Source of the DNA: DAISKN01 sp963716925
Lineage (GTDB): Bacteria > Acidobacteriota > Vicinamibacteria > Marinacidobacterales > SMYC01
Length of the DNA stretch: 64,000 bases
Direction of reading: 5' to 3'
NCBI GenBank assembly: GCA_963716925.1
Contig: CAVQUX010000020.1
Span: forward strand, 119,486-183,485
Part shown: positions 55,478 through 64,000 of the stretch, one piece after another
Layout of the letters: every line of letters starts with the position of its first letter
Position numbering within the stretch: the stretch's first letter is position 1
Position numbers and translations under genes: made by a program
The notes under the pieces: model-generated
Seen by the model: only the letters and a program-made list of their open reading frames with translations
What the model was told of the DNA's origin: nothing
Databases searched by the model: none

Positions 55478-56125
55478 GTGACCGTAACCCAGTTCCCTTG
55501 CCCACTGTGGCACGATGACGCGAACGAGCATACGTCAAGCTCGTTCGCTTCCGTGATGAGGCAGGTTCGAGGAAGAGCCGTCAGAGAGTGTAGGTCCACC
55601 TGCCCGGATGCTCAAACGCTCACGTCATGGCATCGAGAAGCATTCCAGGCCGTTGTCCCTCTCGACTACTACGCCGGCAATTTTCGTCAACTCGACGTGG
55701 CTCGTCCTTGCCTTGCGGAGAATGTCAATGTCGCTGGGCTCCCTGGTACTCCGTTTCAATTCGTGTGCTCAGAAATGGCAGCGTTCAGTCTCGCGCTCGC
55801 GAAACAAGCTGCGGACCTCGAGCGCGTTTGGAGTGCCGGTTCGAGTGCAACACTCACTACTCAACTCGCTCTCTTGATCGGGGTAGCTGTTGGGAGGTTC
55901 ATTCACGTGCATCCTTTCGTCAACGGCAACGGGAGGACATCGCGCCTTCTATGGTGTGGCCTCTTGGCACGGTATGGCTTTCCACCTCGACTATCTGTGT
56001 TGCGACGACCAGGCCCGCCTTATCCTCAGGTAATGCAAGAAGCAATGAAGGGCGACTACGCGCCTGCAGTAGTCATGGTGCTCAACGCACTTGCGAATTC
56101 CCCGAGCAGCATACAACCTGCGTGA
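55478..56125 (+). CDS. Fic-domain protein
   Basis: A 215-residue Fic protein. The catalytic loop is HVHPFVNGNGRTSRLL, a perfect HPFxxGNGRxxR with His and Asn-Gly-Arg intact, so AMP or other NMP transfer to a hydroxyl target is expected. Upstream helices (TSWHREAFQAVVPLDYYAGNFRQ) follow the usual Fic pattern, with the flap region YAGNFR. A GTG start at 55478 lies 39 bp after the previous stop. No self-inhibitory helix is seen. Confidence 0.88.
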   Translation: MTVTQFPCPLWHDDANEHTSSSFASVMRQVRGRAVRECRSTCPDAQTLTSWHREAFQAVVPLDYYAGNFRQLDVARPCLAENVNVAGLPGTPFQFVCSEMAAFSLALAKQAADLERVWSAGSSATLTTQLALLIGVAVGRFIHVHPFVNGNGRTSRLLWCGLLARYGFPPRLSVLRRPGPPYPQVMQEAMKGDYAPAVVMVLNALANSPSSIQPA

Positions 56126-56331
56126 AACCCCGCTCTTACCCCAGTCGGGTCCGGCCTCCGTCCTCACCCCCTTATAGACGAATCCAGTCCCGGAAACCGC
56201 CCTCGTTTGACACTCGGGCCAATCCTCCACAACACTGCCGACCGCGGAAGGATGAGTCTTTCTGAACGACCACGAAAGCTCAGAGGCGACCGCCGGTCCT
56301 TGCGTTCCCTCGTTGACTACATTCTGACCAG

Positions 56332-56874
56332 ATGGCCGAACCAGCTATTTCCTGGCTGTCCGCGATCGGTGCGTTGGTTTCTGCCGCTTTTGCGTGGCTC
56401 TCCTGGAAGCAGGCGAACAGGGCTCACGATCAAGCGACGAAGGCTCACAAAGATCTCATCGCAATCGAAGCACTGAAGCTGAACCGGGAGCAGGAGTGGC
56501 GCCTAGAGGACAGATCTGAGCGCGCCGCGGAGCGCGAGGCCGAGGCTCGGGAGAACCGCATCAAAGAAATAACCGACCGCTGGGCAACCTTCGAGACTAT
56601 CGGCGGCGGACTGGCTCAGTTTCTGCGAGCTGGAGCGCTAACCCTCCACTCGGACGAGGAGCTCCGCGATGCTGCCAAGAGGTTAGCTTCTTTGGGATAC
56701 GAACATCCCTTCGGTGGGTATATCGACCTCTTCGATCGAATCGACGCTCTCGAAGCGCTGAAGGAATGGGATAACACGTACTCCAAGAAACCGGGGACCG
56801 ATCTCGCCACGTTCCTGAATGCCGTCCGCACGAGATATAACCTTCCGCCGGCAACACAGCGCGTCAGGAGGTAA
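56332..56874 (+). CDS. Membrane-anchored coiled-coil protein, unknown
   Basis: A 180-residue protein with one N-terminal membrane helix (ISWLSAIGALVSAAFAWLSW) followed by a long charged coiled coil (~30-85, many E, R and K) and a helical C-terminal domain. No family is recognised. It lies 206 bp after the Fic gene on the same strand. Confidence 0.62.
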   Translation: MAEPAISWLSAIGALVSAAFAWLSWKQANRAHDQATKAHKDLIAIEALKLNREQEWRLEDRSERAAEREAEARENRIKEITDRWATFETIGGGLAQFLRAGALTLHSDEELRDAAKRLASLGYEHPFGGYIDLFDRIDALEALKEWDNTYSKKPGTDLATFLNAVRTRYNLPPATQRVRR

Positions 56875-56969
56875 GCCGGGGCCCCTCACTCGCCCGGCCC
56901 GCCGCCCTTCAGCCACCTGTAGAGACGAAATCAGAAAAGGTGAACCCTCCCGAGCGACAGTCGTTCGGC

Positions 56970-57710
56970 CTACTTGGTCTCGTGTATCGCTGAGACAAGG
57001 TGCACCCGCAAGTGTTCCTGAGCCGTCTGTAAGCCATTCACAACGTCCTCAAGTTCAGAGAGAGTCACGACGTCTGGGTCATCGAAAGCGATCTTGCGAA
57101 TTTCTCCATTTGCGTCGCGAACCGCTGCGTTGAAATCAATGAGCAACTCATATCCCCTGGGCACGTCGCTCACAAGCTCGAACTCCAAGGAAGGGGCGTC
57201 TTCGTGGGCGATGTGGTCGCGTATCCTCTTAAGAGTGCCTGCCCAATTCCCTGTGGCGAGTGTCGCAAGAAAGTCATAACTCTTCCCTTTGCTAACCGAC
57301 AGTTCCAGGTAGTTCGACGCGAAGTAGCGATAGAAGTCGGCGAGGTTGTAAAAGCAAGAGCGAGCTTCGATTATGTACGCGTGGATGTTCACCTGTAGTT
57401 GTCGAAGGCTCTCTCGCTTCCCCTTGCTGAAAGAAAAGCCGTAGCCATAGACGTATTTCTCAATCTCGGGGGTCGGGATGAGCTCGGCGAGCAATTTCGA
57501 CCAGGATTCCCGAACGGCCCAGCCAGCAGTGAGCATGTTGCCTGCGCGCGTTTCGACTGATAGAGCGAGGACGGGAAGTTTGGTTGCGGACCATTCTTCC
57601 TTACCTTGAGTTTGTTTTTCGTTGAGCGCATTCAATATCGGATAAGCCCATCCTACTGTCACCTCGAAGTTCGGCCGTATTACTCGACGAAATAAGGACT
57701 CGGCGCCCAT
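56970..57710 (-). CDS. Unknown protein with HEPN-like RxxxxH motif
   Basis: A 246-residue helical protein from ATG 57710; the upstream open frame is low-complexity. It has long helices (LQVNIHAYIIEARSCFYNLADFYRYF) and the segment RIRDHIAHED, an Rx4H motif placed as in HEPN proteins such as the Cthe_2314-like group. HEPN proteins are often RNases in toxin-antitoxin and anti-phage systems. The family assignment is tentative; it runs convergent to the membrane coiled-coil gene. Confidence 0.55.
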   Translation of the reverse strand: MGAESLFRRVIRPNFEVTVGWAYPILNALNEKQTQGKEEWSATKLPVLALSVETRAGNMLTAGWAVRESWSKLLAELIPTPEIEKYVYGYGFSFSKGKRESLRQLQVNIHAYIIEARSCFYNLADFYRYFASNYLELSVSKGKSYDFLATLATGNWAGTLKRIRDHIAHEDAPSLEFELVSDVPRGYELLIDFNAAVRDANGEIRKIAFDDPDVVTLSELEDVVNGLQTAQEHLRVHLVSAIHETK

Positions 57711-58627
57711 TTGTCGGAAATCGTACAACCGAGCCTTCGACGCCGACAACACCCACCTTCTCTCCGACTCTCGCGGTCCCGCTGAGCCGGGCGCCATCTC
57801 GGGCGAGAAGCCGAAGCGGGGGGGACGACACAAGAACCCCTGCCGGGAATCACGCCTTGCGTCCGAGGAGAGCGGCTCCGTACCGCTATCCCCGGCGGGC
57901 CGGGCGAATTGGGTCGAGCTAGATGCGTCTCCAAGCGACGCGAGCTCGAGACTTGGCGGGGAGAACTCGGAGAGCAATCGGCCGCGCCGGACGAGCAGCA
58001 CTCGTTGCGAGGGGGGGGCGGAGACCTATGCTCACCCTCATCGTGAGCGTACGAAGCTCGCGATAGCGCCGTTGCCGCCGCGCGTCGAACCGTGCTTGGC
58101 AGAGCGGGCAGCGAACCCGTCGATTGCCGGCGTCGAGGGGAACCGGGGTAGCCGCAGTCAATGCACCGTCGATTGGTCGGCATGAACCGTCGGTATTTCG
58201 GGCGCGCCCGACAGACGCCGCATATCCCAAAAAGCGATGGCGACCCCCATCACCGCGCGAGGGGGAACCGCGTCGGGGCGCCGCGGACTTCCATCAACTC
58301 CACCGCGGCCGCTCTCGTCGAGCGCTGCCTTTCTTGAGCCACGCGGACGCTCTAGCGCGCGAACGCCAAGCTCGCCGGGGAGCAAGCCGTCATATCGCAT
58401 CCGTCGCGCCCGGCGCTGGGCGAGGTCGGAGAAGTCGAGCAAGCAAGAGAATCACGTGACGCACGGTTGTACGACCTCCCACCGGCCAGGCACTCTCGGC
58501 AGTCCTCGTTAGGCGTTAGCCCTAAATCTCATCTGGAACCTGGTGAGATTTCGAGCCTCGTTTACCCGCCCCGGGTAAGCTCCACAAGAACCTAAGGGCT
58601 TGCTGGGGGAGAGTAGTAACTCGTTAC
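57711..58627. other. Low-complexity gap with a broken zinc-ribbon gene
   Basis: About 900 bases rich in Arg, Ser, Gly and Pro codons in every frame, with no intact gene that I can support. The only coding-like piece is the frameshifted CxxC...CxxC frame at 58050-58183. Confidence 0.5.
58050..58183 (-). pseudogene. Frameshifted small CxxC...CxxC protein
   Basis: One frame begins MPTNRRCIDCGYPGSP; a neighbouring frame continues DAGNRRVRCPLCQARFDARRQRRYREL. Joined by removing one base in CCCCGGTTCCCC they give a compact four-Cys zinc ribbon. It may be a sequence error or decay. Confidence 0.35.
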
Positions 58628-58819
58628 TCATCGCCTCGACCTCTCCTCGACGTCGGCTTTCCTCTTGTGGTCTCGACGCCGGCGGTCTCGCTCTCGGCAT
58701 GCTCGACACCGAGACGGAAGCGGGAGGTTTCGCACGCCAGCCCGGTCGAAGTCCATCGGCCGAAGCCGGAAGACGGCACCGCACGCCTTACAAACCCGCG
58801 CTTCGTTTTGTTCGGTCAC
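58628..58819 (-). CDS. Small zinc-ribbon protein
   Basis: A 63-residue protein from a GTG start with VCKACGAVFRL... LPLPSRCRACRERDRRR, two CxxC pairs about 27 residues apart and a strongly basic tail. It resembles the probable zinc-ribbon family PF13451. It likely binds nucleic acid or ribosomes (inference). It follows the HExxH gene by 77 bp on the same strand. Confidence 0.6.
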   Translation of the reverse strand: MTEQNEARVCKACGAVFRLRPMDFDRAGVRNLPLPSRCRACRERDRRRRDHKRKADVEERSRR

Positions 58820-58896
58820 CGACTTATGCCTTCCGTCGAAGCAGGGGCGCCGAGCTCCTCCGCCCCCGATTCGGATCGCGGGTCGAACTCATCTCT

Positions 58897-59544
58897 TCAC
58901 CTTGCGAGCTCGTCGAGCTCGTTCTTGAGCTCATGGGTCAAGCGCTGGATCGCCCGAAGCTCGATGGACTTGGGAGCGAGCCGCTTCAGCCGGCGGTCAA
59001 CCTCGGCGAGCAGAAACGCCGCCCGCGCACTCGTGGCCGCGGCCGATGAGACCGTGCGCGCCGCTGAAGCTACCGCCTGGTTCTCGGGGACGTCGGCGGG
59101 TCGAGTCTCTCGCGCCCTCGGGGGGACCGTCCCGGCCGTGAAGTACGCGAGCATTTCGCGAGCGAAGTCGTCCGCGTCAAGTTCCCACGCGATCCGGTCG
59201 TAGTGATCGGACTCGCGCCTGACGAGATAATCGTGGATGTGCCTGCACTCATGGAAGACGGTGAACGCGAAACTGTCGCGGTGCTGGTCGGGGTAGAGGG
59301 CGAGGTGCATGACGTAGTCCCCATCGTCGCGGTGCTCGGCCGCGCCCGCACCCCCGCCGTCGCTCGCCAGATGGAACACGACACGGATCCGGTCCGGAAG
59401 TGCGAGCCGCGAACCGGCGAGACGGATTGCGGCGAGGGCGACGTCCCGTTCCCACGTCGGCGCGGCGCGCGGTGAGGCCAGGAGCCGAGCCACGGCCTCG
59501 TCATCATCGCGAGCGTCGTACGTCTCCCAGTCGTAGCGGCTCAC
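58897..59544 (-). CDS. Putative HExxH metallopeptidase-like protein
   Basis: A 215-residue protein. The segment FTVFHECRHIHDYLVR contains HExxH (His98, Glu99, His102), followed about 25 residues later by AWELDADDFAREML, where the Glu/Asp can be the third zinc ligand, as in ImmA/IrrE- or SprT-like proteins. The second half is a helical, Ala-rich tail. Its ATG overlaps the stop of the upstream gene (ATGA). No signal peptide is seen; a cytoplasmic regulatory protease is possible. Confidence 0.65.
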   Translation of the reverse strand: MSRYDWETYDARDDDEAVARLLASPRAAPTWERDVALAAIRLAGSRLALPDRIRVVFHLASDGGGAGAAEHRDDGDYVMHLALYPDQHRDSFAFTVFHECRHIHDYLVRRESDHYDRIAWELDADDFAREMLAYFTAGTVPPRARETRPADVPENQAVASAARTVSSAAATSARAAFLLAEVDRRLKRLAPKSIELRAIQRLTHELKNELDELAR

Positions 59545-60314
59545 GGGCTGACTCTCTCCTCGCTCGGAACGAACGCCGCCGCGATCACGTCGAGGGCGCG
59601 GAGCTCTTCCTCGAGCAGGGCGCGTCGCTCCTGAAGGCGCATCAGGAGCAGCATCACGTTGCGAATCGCAAAAGGCGAAACGCCCGGCTCGCTGTGGAGC
59701 AGTTTCTCGAAGGTGAGCCCTTTCTCCTGGTCAACGACGACGCCCCGTATGCGGTGCCAGCATTTTTCATCGGCGCCCGCTTTGAGCTCGAGCCGATGGG
59801 TGATGGGATTTCTCTCGAACGGCGGGTGCTGTCGCACGTCGTCGATGATCGGGTCGGTCAGGAGGATGCGATGACGGGAGAGGAACGTCGCACCGAAGGG
59901 GGATCCTTCCAACTTGCCGACGAACTTGTTCAGGTCGATGCCGTACGTTTTTGGCGGCGGGGTCGTGGTCTGTCTCATGGGGAAAAAGTCCTCCGTGGGA
60001 GTAGTAATTACTGCCGGAGAGGGAATTCCCTCCGGCAGTGGGGTGAGGTCCTGGCACATGCTCAGCGCCTCCATGAAGAGCTCGAGGAAGGCGTCGGGCG
60101 CCGGGTCGAGCCGAGCGAGCGGGTCGAGTACGGGCCACCGGGTCATGCAAGTAATGCAGTAGCACCACGTCACGGATCCGATGCTGGCCGCATCGCTGGC
60201 TCCGAGGTGACAGCATGGGCACTCGCCGAAGTAGGGGGCGAGCCGCGGCCCGGCTCGAAGAGCGCGCGTCCACAATTCCCCCCAGATGGGATCGTGCGTC
60301 TCGTCGTCGTTCAT
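59541..60314 (-). CDS. Unknown zinc-ribbon-containing protein
   Basis: A 257-residue protein from ATG 60314 with an N-terminal four-Cys zinc site (GECPCCHLG... VTWCYCITCMTRWPV), a Pro/Thr linker near residue 110 and a C-terminal helical part (NVMLLLMRLQERRALLEEELRAL). No family is recognised. It overlaps both neighbours (ATGA) and forms an operon with the HExxH and zinc-ribbon genes, a layout common in phage or integrated elements. Confidence 0.6.
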   Translation of the reverse strand: MNDDETHDPIWGELWTRALRAGPRLAPYFGECPCCHLGASDAASIGSVTWCYCITCMTRWPVLDPLARLDPAPDAFLELFMEALSMCQDLTPLPEGIPSPAVITTPTEDFFPMRQTTTPPPKTYGIDLNKFVGKLEGSPFGATFLSRHRILLTDPIIDDVRQHPPFERNPITHRLELKAGADEKCWHRIRGVVVDQEKGLTFEKLLHSEPGVSPFAIRNVMLLLMRLQERRALLEEELRALDVIAAAFVPSEERVSP

Positions 60315-60397
60315 CGCTTCCGCCTCCATTGCTTCGCCTGCGCCGGCCGCGCTCGCTCTTCTTTTTCGCCGCATTGGCACGTGTACGTGATGCGCAT
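60311..60397 (-). CDS. Tiny CxCG protein
   Basis: A 28-residue frame (MRITYTCQCGEKEERARP...) with a CxC pair and basic tail, whose stop overlaps the next start (ATGA). It may begin further upstream, where the frame is fused to the truncated glycosyltransferase at about 60443. Confidence 0.35.
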   Translation of the reverse strand: MRITYTCQCGEKEERARPAQAKQWRRKR

Positions 60398-60442
60398 CGA
60401 GCGCCAGCAGATCGCGACCGCGCGCCACGCGTGCAGCAGCCG

Positions 60443-60553
60443 CCCGCGCTCGGCGAGGGCAAACGCCACGTCCGAGAGAAGCTCAGCTGTGGGTGCGTGA
60501 TCTGGATAGAAGAAGCGGTTGAGAAAAATGACCCGCCTTCGCTGCTCCTTCAT
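60443..60553 (-). pseudogene. Truncated N-terminus of a GT4 glycosyltransferase
   Basis: The first 37 codons read RRVIFLNRFFYPDHAPTAEL... VAFALAERG, the usual opening of a family 4 glycosyltransferase in exopolysaccharide operons. After AERG the homology stops and the frame runs into the small CxCG protein. This is the left edge of the foreign-looking region, 130 bp downstream of the TPR/EPS gene. Confidence 0.65.
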
Positions 60554-60682
60554 GCGTCCAGGCTACTGAGGTGGCGGCGCTTGAGAGCTCAGGAGGAGTT
60601 GGCGCCAGCAGAGATGGATCGTAGATCTGCGGTCTTACGGTGACCTCGCCAGCTGGCGGCGCGACAACTGACGTTCCGGTGG

Positions 60683-62353
60683 TCAGACTTCTTTGCCAGC
60701 GGGTGTGGTCGCTTGATCGCCGGTTGCTGGGGCAGGCGTTGATGAGGGCGTCTCACTTTCGGTTCCGACGGGAGGGGTCGCTTGCTCGCCGGCGGCTGGA
60801 GCAGGCGCAGCGTTAGCAGCATCAGACCTGCCAACCAGTGGTTGGTTTGCTCGGCGCCAGTTTGCTGGGCGGCTTGAGGGGGAGCGCTCGGTCCCTCACC
60901 CTCAGCCGTCTGCTCGCGCGTGATCTGGAAGTCGTCGAACCAAATCGATCCCGAGATAAATTTCTCCGAGGCCGACCGCGCGTCGAAGACGAGTTTCACA
61001 TATTGCGCCGGGCAATTTGCCTCGGGTACCGCGAAAAAGAATTCGGGGTGCTTCCGTCGTGGTGCTGCCGCCCCGAGCGACAAGGCCGCGACCGATGATA
61101 TTCTGATCCTTGCCGGCGCAGATGACCCGCCACTCGAGAGCCCGCTCGCTCACGACGTCGCCTTTGTATTTTCCATGAAACTGATAGTTGCCTGGGCTGA
61201 GCATGATCAATTCAGTGACGTCGCGGTAATCCACGAACCGGACCAAATTGCAGGAAGAGTGCGCGCTCTCCGGGTTTGTCGCCCTTCGCCGCGACCTGCG
61301 CGGTCACGCCCGGTGCCCTTCAGTCGCGCCCAGTAAAACGGGGGTTCCGGAAGCTGGGCGTTATCGAAGCCCCCATTGTACAGATGCCCAGCTTGGGCGA
61401 GCCGCTCCGGTGGAAGGAACTGCAGCCAGGTGTAGTAGGCCAGATCGTAGAAGCCGTGCTGGATCAGAAAACCGAGATCAGGGCTGAAGCTCACTTGCTG
61501 AGGGCGGGTTCGCGCTATCCTTGACGCTCAGAAGAAAATCAAGCGGGGTTCGCGCATCTGTGATGCTGCGCGGGAAGTAGCCGAAGAATTGCGGTCGCCA
61601 CGGAGGGTCGTTGGAAAGTAGCTTGCTTTAGATCGTCTGACGCCTCAGGAATCTCTGCCAGTGTCACCATGATCGGCATGATATAGGGAAGCGCCTGCGG
61701 TCGCGTGCGCATCAGAATATCGGCGTAGCGTCTCCGCGGCCTTGTAGTCATGGTCTTGGAAACTCTTGCGCATCATCCAGTAAACCGCAACGCTTTCCAG
61801 AAGTGATCGGCGCACGGCGGCCTGCATTAGCTTCTCTGTCTGCATCTCGTCCGAGGTGCGCTCGGAAACCTGACCCAAGATGCGAAAGGCGCGCGCGTTG
61901 GGGATCTTTGCGCGATCGCTCGCTCAACCAATTCCCGAATTTGATCCAAGGCAGCCTGGTCAAGCGTGGATCGGCTCGTGTCTGGCTGAGCGGCAGGCGA
62001 GGGAGCCTCGGTCTGGACAGCGGCTGCAGAAGTGTCGTCGCCCTTAGCGACGGCGTCTGCCGGACCGGCGTTGCGAGGCGGAGCGAGCGCCGGATCGAGC
62101 AGCGTGAAGCTTTTGTCTTCAGTAAGTTTTGTTGCTCTGCGAAGTTGAGAAGCGCTGTTGGGTTATTGCCATTGAGAAAAAGTGCGGCACGCGGGCTGGT
62201 ATCGGCGAGGTAGGCGCCGAAGCTCTTGGTCACCACGTGATAGAGGAGGAACAACCCGAGGATAGCTATACCGATAAGGCGCCAGCAACTTACCGCGGGG
62301 GCGTCGGCGGTTTCCGAAGATGTCGGCTCCGTGGCCCACTGACGCGGAGGCAC
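60683..62353 (-). pseudogene. Multiply frameshifted exopolysaccharide-associated TPR protein
   Basis: Joined pieces in three frames give one protein. It starts at a GTG (62353) with a membrane segment (WRLIGIAILGLFLLYHVV), then SPRAALFLNGNNPTALLNFA, TPR-like helices (RRSLLESVAVYWMMRKSFQD, LPYIMPIMVTLAEIPE) and FLIQHGFYDLAYYTWLQFLP. A C-terminal beta-domain follows (SPGNYQFHGKYKG, YVKLVFDARSASEKFISG, WFDDFQ), and a Pro/Ala/Thr tail stops at 60683. At least five frame changes are needed. It fits an EPS-cluster protein of alphaproteobacterial type. Confidence 0.6.
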
Positions 62354-62381
62354 TGCTCAAATCGACGCTGGGTCTGTACCG

Positions 62382-62957
62382 TCAAAGCGCAGCCCTACCG
62401 AAAATCGTGAACAAGATGCGACGCAGCAATCCTTCCTCTTCTCCGAAGCGGGGAGGAGGAGAGATGTAGCGGCGGCGGCCCTTCGATCTCCGCGATCGTC
62501 GCTTCTCTCGCTGGAGGGCATCTGCTTGCGACTTGAGCAGCTGCCGGTCGTAGGCCGCGCGGCGCTCGGGCGTCTTGAGGTCGCCCAGGCTTTGGTGACG
62601 CGCGCCGCGAAAATCGACCGTTCACCCTTCTGATCGATGTCCGGATGCAGCCAGCGCAACAACAGAGCCATGTTCTGCCTTAGCTCGGAATTCGCCGCCG
62701 TTGGGCTCGCTCCGAGCACGCGGTAGCTGTCAGCCTCGGGAAAAAGCATAACCTGCTCAATGAAGAAGCCTGCGGCATCGCGCACGACACGCGGCGGCCT
62801 CCCTGAGCTACGCACCGCCTCCCCGGAGAGTTTCCTCGTCACCTGCCGCTATACGCAAAAGCACAACGAGATCCGGAGGAAGGAGAGCCTTCCGCGCGGC
62901 GCGTGCCTGCGAGGGAAAATCGAAGAGGTCGAAGGCAAGCTTCAGAGCCGGCCTCAT
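62382..62957 (-). pseudogene. Frameshifted J-domain-like EPS-cluster protein
   Basis: Pieces assemble to a DnaJ-like protein: MRPALKLAFDLFDFPSQARA (from ATG 62957), FFIEQVMLFPEADSYRVLGA, RQNMALLLRWLHPDIDQKGE with the HPD motif intact, then ARVTKAWATLKTPERRAAYD in another frame, ending LFTIFGRAAL at 62382. Two or more frame changes occur. I recall such genes next to tyrosine-autokinase genes in alphaproteobacteria. Its start overlaps the expected kinase stop (TGATG). Confidence 0.6.
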
Positions 62958-64000
62958 CACGCCCTCCAGTGAGCATCGCCAATCTGTGGCTGCGTCTCTT
63001 GCCGAGTGGGATCACAGTTAGCCGCGGCGCCGACCCGCCGTAGCCATAGCCCGGTCCGTATCCGTAACCGTAGCCATAACCGTAGCCATATCCATAGCCA
63101 GCAGCCTTGGAGTCATACTTCGTGAGAACGGCGCCGACGATGGTTCCGCGCGAAAGCTGCAACCGCCTGAGGGCGCCTCGCACCAACCCGGTGCGAGATT
63201 GGCCGGCGCCAACGATGAAGACGGTGGCTGCCGCGGCGCTCGACAGGAGTTGCGCTCGGCAAGCCCCATCACCGGCGGACCATCCACGATAATGAGATCG
63301 AAAACTTCTAACCCGACCGACAAGAGCGAGTGCACCCGCGCGCCACCCAGAGGTCTGCCGCATTCGGGGGGAGGGGGCCTGATGAGATAAACGCCAAATT
63401 TCCGACGTCCGTCGCCTGCATCGCTTGGGGCGGAGAGCAGGCGCCCGTCAGATAGTTGCTTAGGCCCACGGAGTTTTCGCAATGGAGCTTCACATGCAGA
63501 GAGGGATTACGGAGATCGCCGTCAACCAACAGCACCTTGCGTCCGATGGTGGCGAAGTGCTTCGCGATGGCCATCGACGTGAGGGATTTTCCTTCGGACG
63601 GCCCCGCGCTGGTTATGACCATCGTTCTTGGCAAGCCATGGTCCGTCGTGAATTGCAACGCGGTGCACAAAGATCGATAGGCCTCAGCTAGACCTGAGCG
63701 AGGATCGGCGAACTCCTCATCGACGTTTGTGACTTTTGGGATCACGCCGAGCAGCGACAGGCCTGATACCTGCTCGACCTGCTCAGGTGAGCGTACTTTG
63801 TCGTCAAGTTTTTCAAGCAAAAGGGCGAGGCCGAGAGCGCCGGCGAGACCAAGAAGGAATGCAAACCTCAGTGAGCGCATCAAATTAGGGGACGAGGGCG
63901 CGCCCGGCATCTGAGCGGCGTCGACAACAAAGATATTGTTGGTTCCAACCCCACTTGCGACGTCGACCTCTTTGTAGCGCTGCAGCAGGCTTCCGTAGAG
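62957..64000 (-). pseudogene. Polysaccharide tyrosine autokinase (Wzc/ExoP type), partial and frameshifted
   Basis: The gene enters from beyond the right edge (LYGSLLQRYKEVDVA), shows the Wzz-type second membrane helix (FAFLLGLAGALGLALLLEKL), the linker VRSPEQVEQVSGLSLLGVIP, Walker A ITSAGPSEGKS and A' LLVDGDLRNP. Frame changes near 63355 and 63255 lead to Walker B (DLIIVDGPPV) and the C-terminal tyrosine cluster (GYGYGYG...). It would control polymer length and export of exopolysaccharide. It is the first gene of a leftward operon. Confidence 0.72.
63039..63101 (-). repeat. Tyr-Gly hexanucleotide repeat (autokinase tail)
   Basis: Imperfect TAYGGY-type six-base repeats encode nine tyrosines alternating with glycine in the autokinase C-terminus. 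Tyrosine clusters here are the autophosphorylation sites of BY-kinases, so the repeat is functional coding sequence, though such tracts can slip. Confidence 0.75.

Noticed and set aside
63039..63101. Microsatellite or CRISPR-like repeat
   Set aside because: The hexamer repeat is the coding Tyr-Gly tail of a tyrosine autokinase, with no spacers.

Overview
The window is high-GC (roughly two thirds G+C by eye), densely coded bacterial DNA. Its gene families point to a member of Acidobacteriota, perhaps a Thermoanaerobaculia-like lineage: many secreted peptidases (M28, S9, S10, DUF5117 and a second HExxH protein), sulfatases, a DUF6116 protein, an IleRS of the eukaryote-like type, and the tail of an ADOP-type permease. 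This placement is inferred from families, because there is no rRNA or other phylogenetic marker to confirm it. I found no tRNA, rRNA, CRISPR array or intact insertion sequence.

Region 1 (0-44.4 kb) is well-ordered chromosome. It holds: an NtrC-type regulator, ankyrin and M28 peptidase cluster; a sulfatase; a long leftward operon (GT4 glycosyltransferase, LuxE-like acyl activator, LuxC-like acyl-CoA reductase, MacB/FtsX-type ABC pair, TerB-like protein, MsrA); a Tat-exported asparaginase-like hydrolase and a parvulin; an MFS carrier convergent with an AmmeMemoRadiSam enzyme; a rightward five-gene operon (DUF6116, PLP dehydratase, dienelactone hydrolase, gamma-glutamyltransferase, CBS protein); thioredoxin TrxC; a leftward metalloprotease operon ending in a probable selenocysteine thioredoxin-like lipoprotein; valS; Uma2; an S9 peptidase; a sulfatase-like lipoprotein; ileS; and an ArsR-SRPBCC regulator with a visible promoter and operator.

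Region 2 (44.4-60.4 kb) is accessory and partly decayed. It contains C-terminal stubs of at least four genes (phytase-like, ADOP permease, PD40/kinase-type protein, serine hydrolase). Between them lie intact genes: a Tat-type class V aminotransferase, a sialidase-like Asp-box protein, a quinohemoprotein amine dehydrogenase alpha subunit coupled to DUF6152, and RedB with a membrane sensor domain. Further right are a Fic-protein operon with two unknown partners, a HEPN-like protein, and an operon of zinc-ribbon and HExxH proteins that looks mobile or phage-like.

Region 3 (about 60.44-64 kb) looks foreign. It is a leftward exopolysaccharide operon with alphaproteobacterial-type proteins: a tyrosine autokinase with a Tyr-Gly tail, a J-domain protein, a TPR/EPS protein and the first ~37 codons of a glycosyltransferase. 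It is full of frameshifts and stops abruptly inside the glycosyltransferase. A chimeric or low-quality contig end is as likely as a real insertion.

Several single-base frameshifts also occur in otherwise intact genes, including the essential ileS. They should be treated first as sequence errors. By contrast, the in-frame TGA at 27546-27548 sits exactly at the first position of a thioredoxin-type active site and is best read as selenocysteine.
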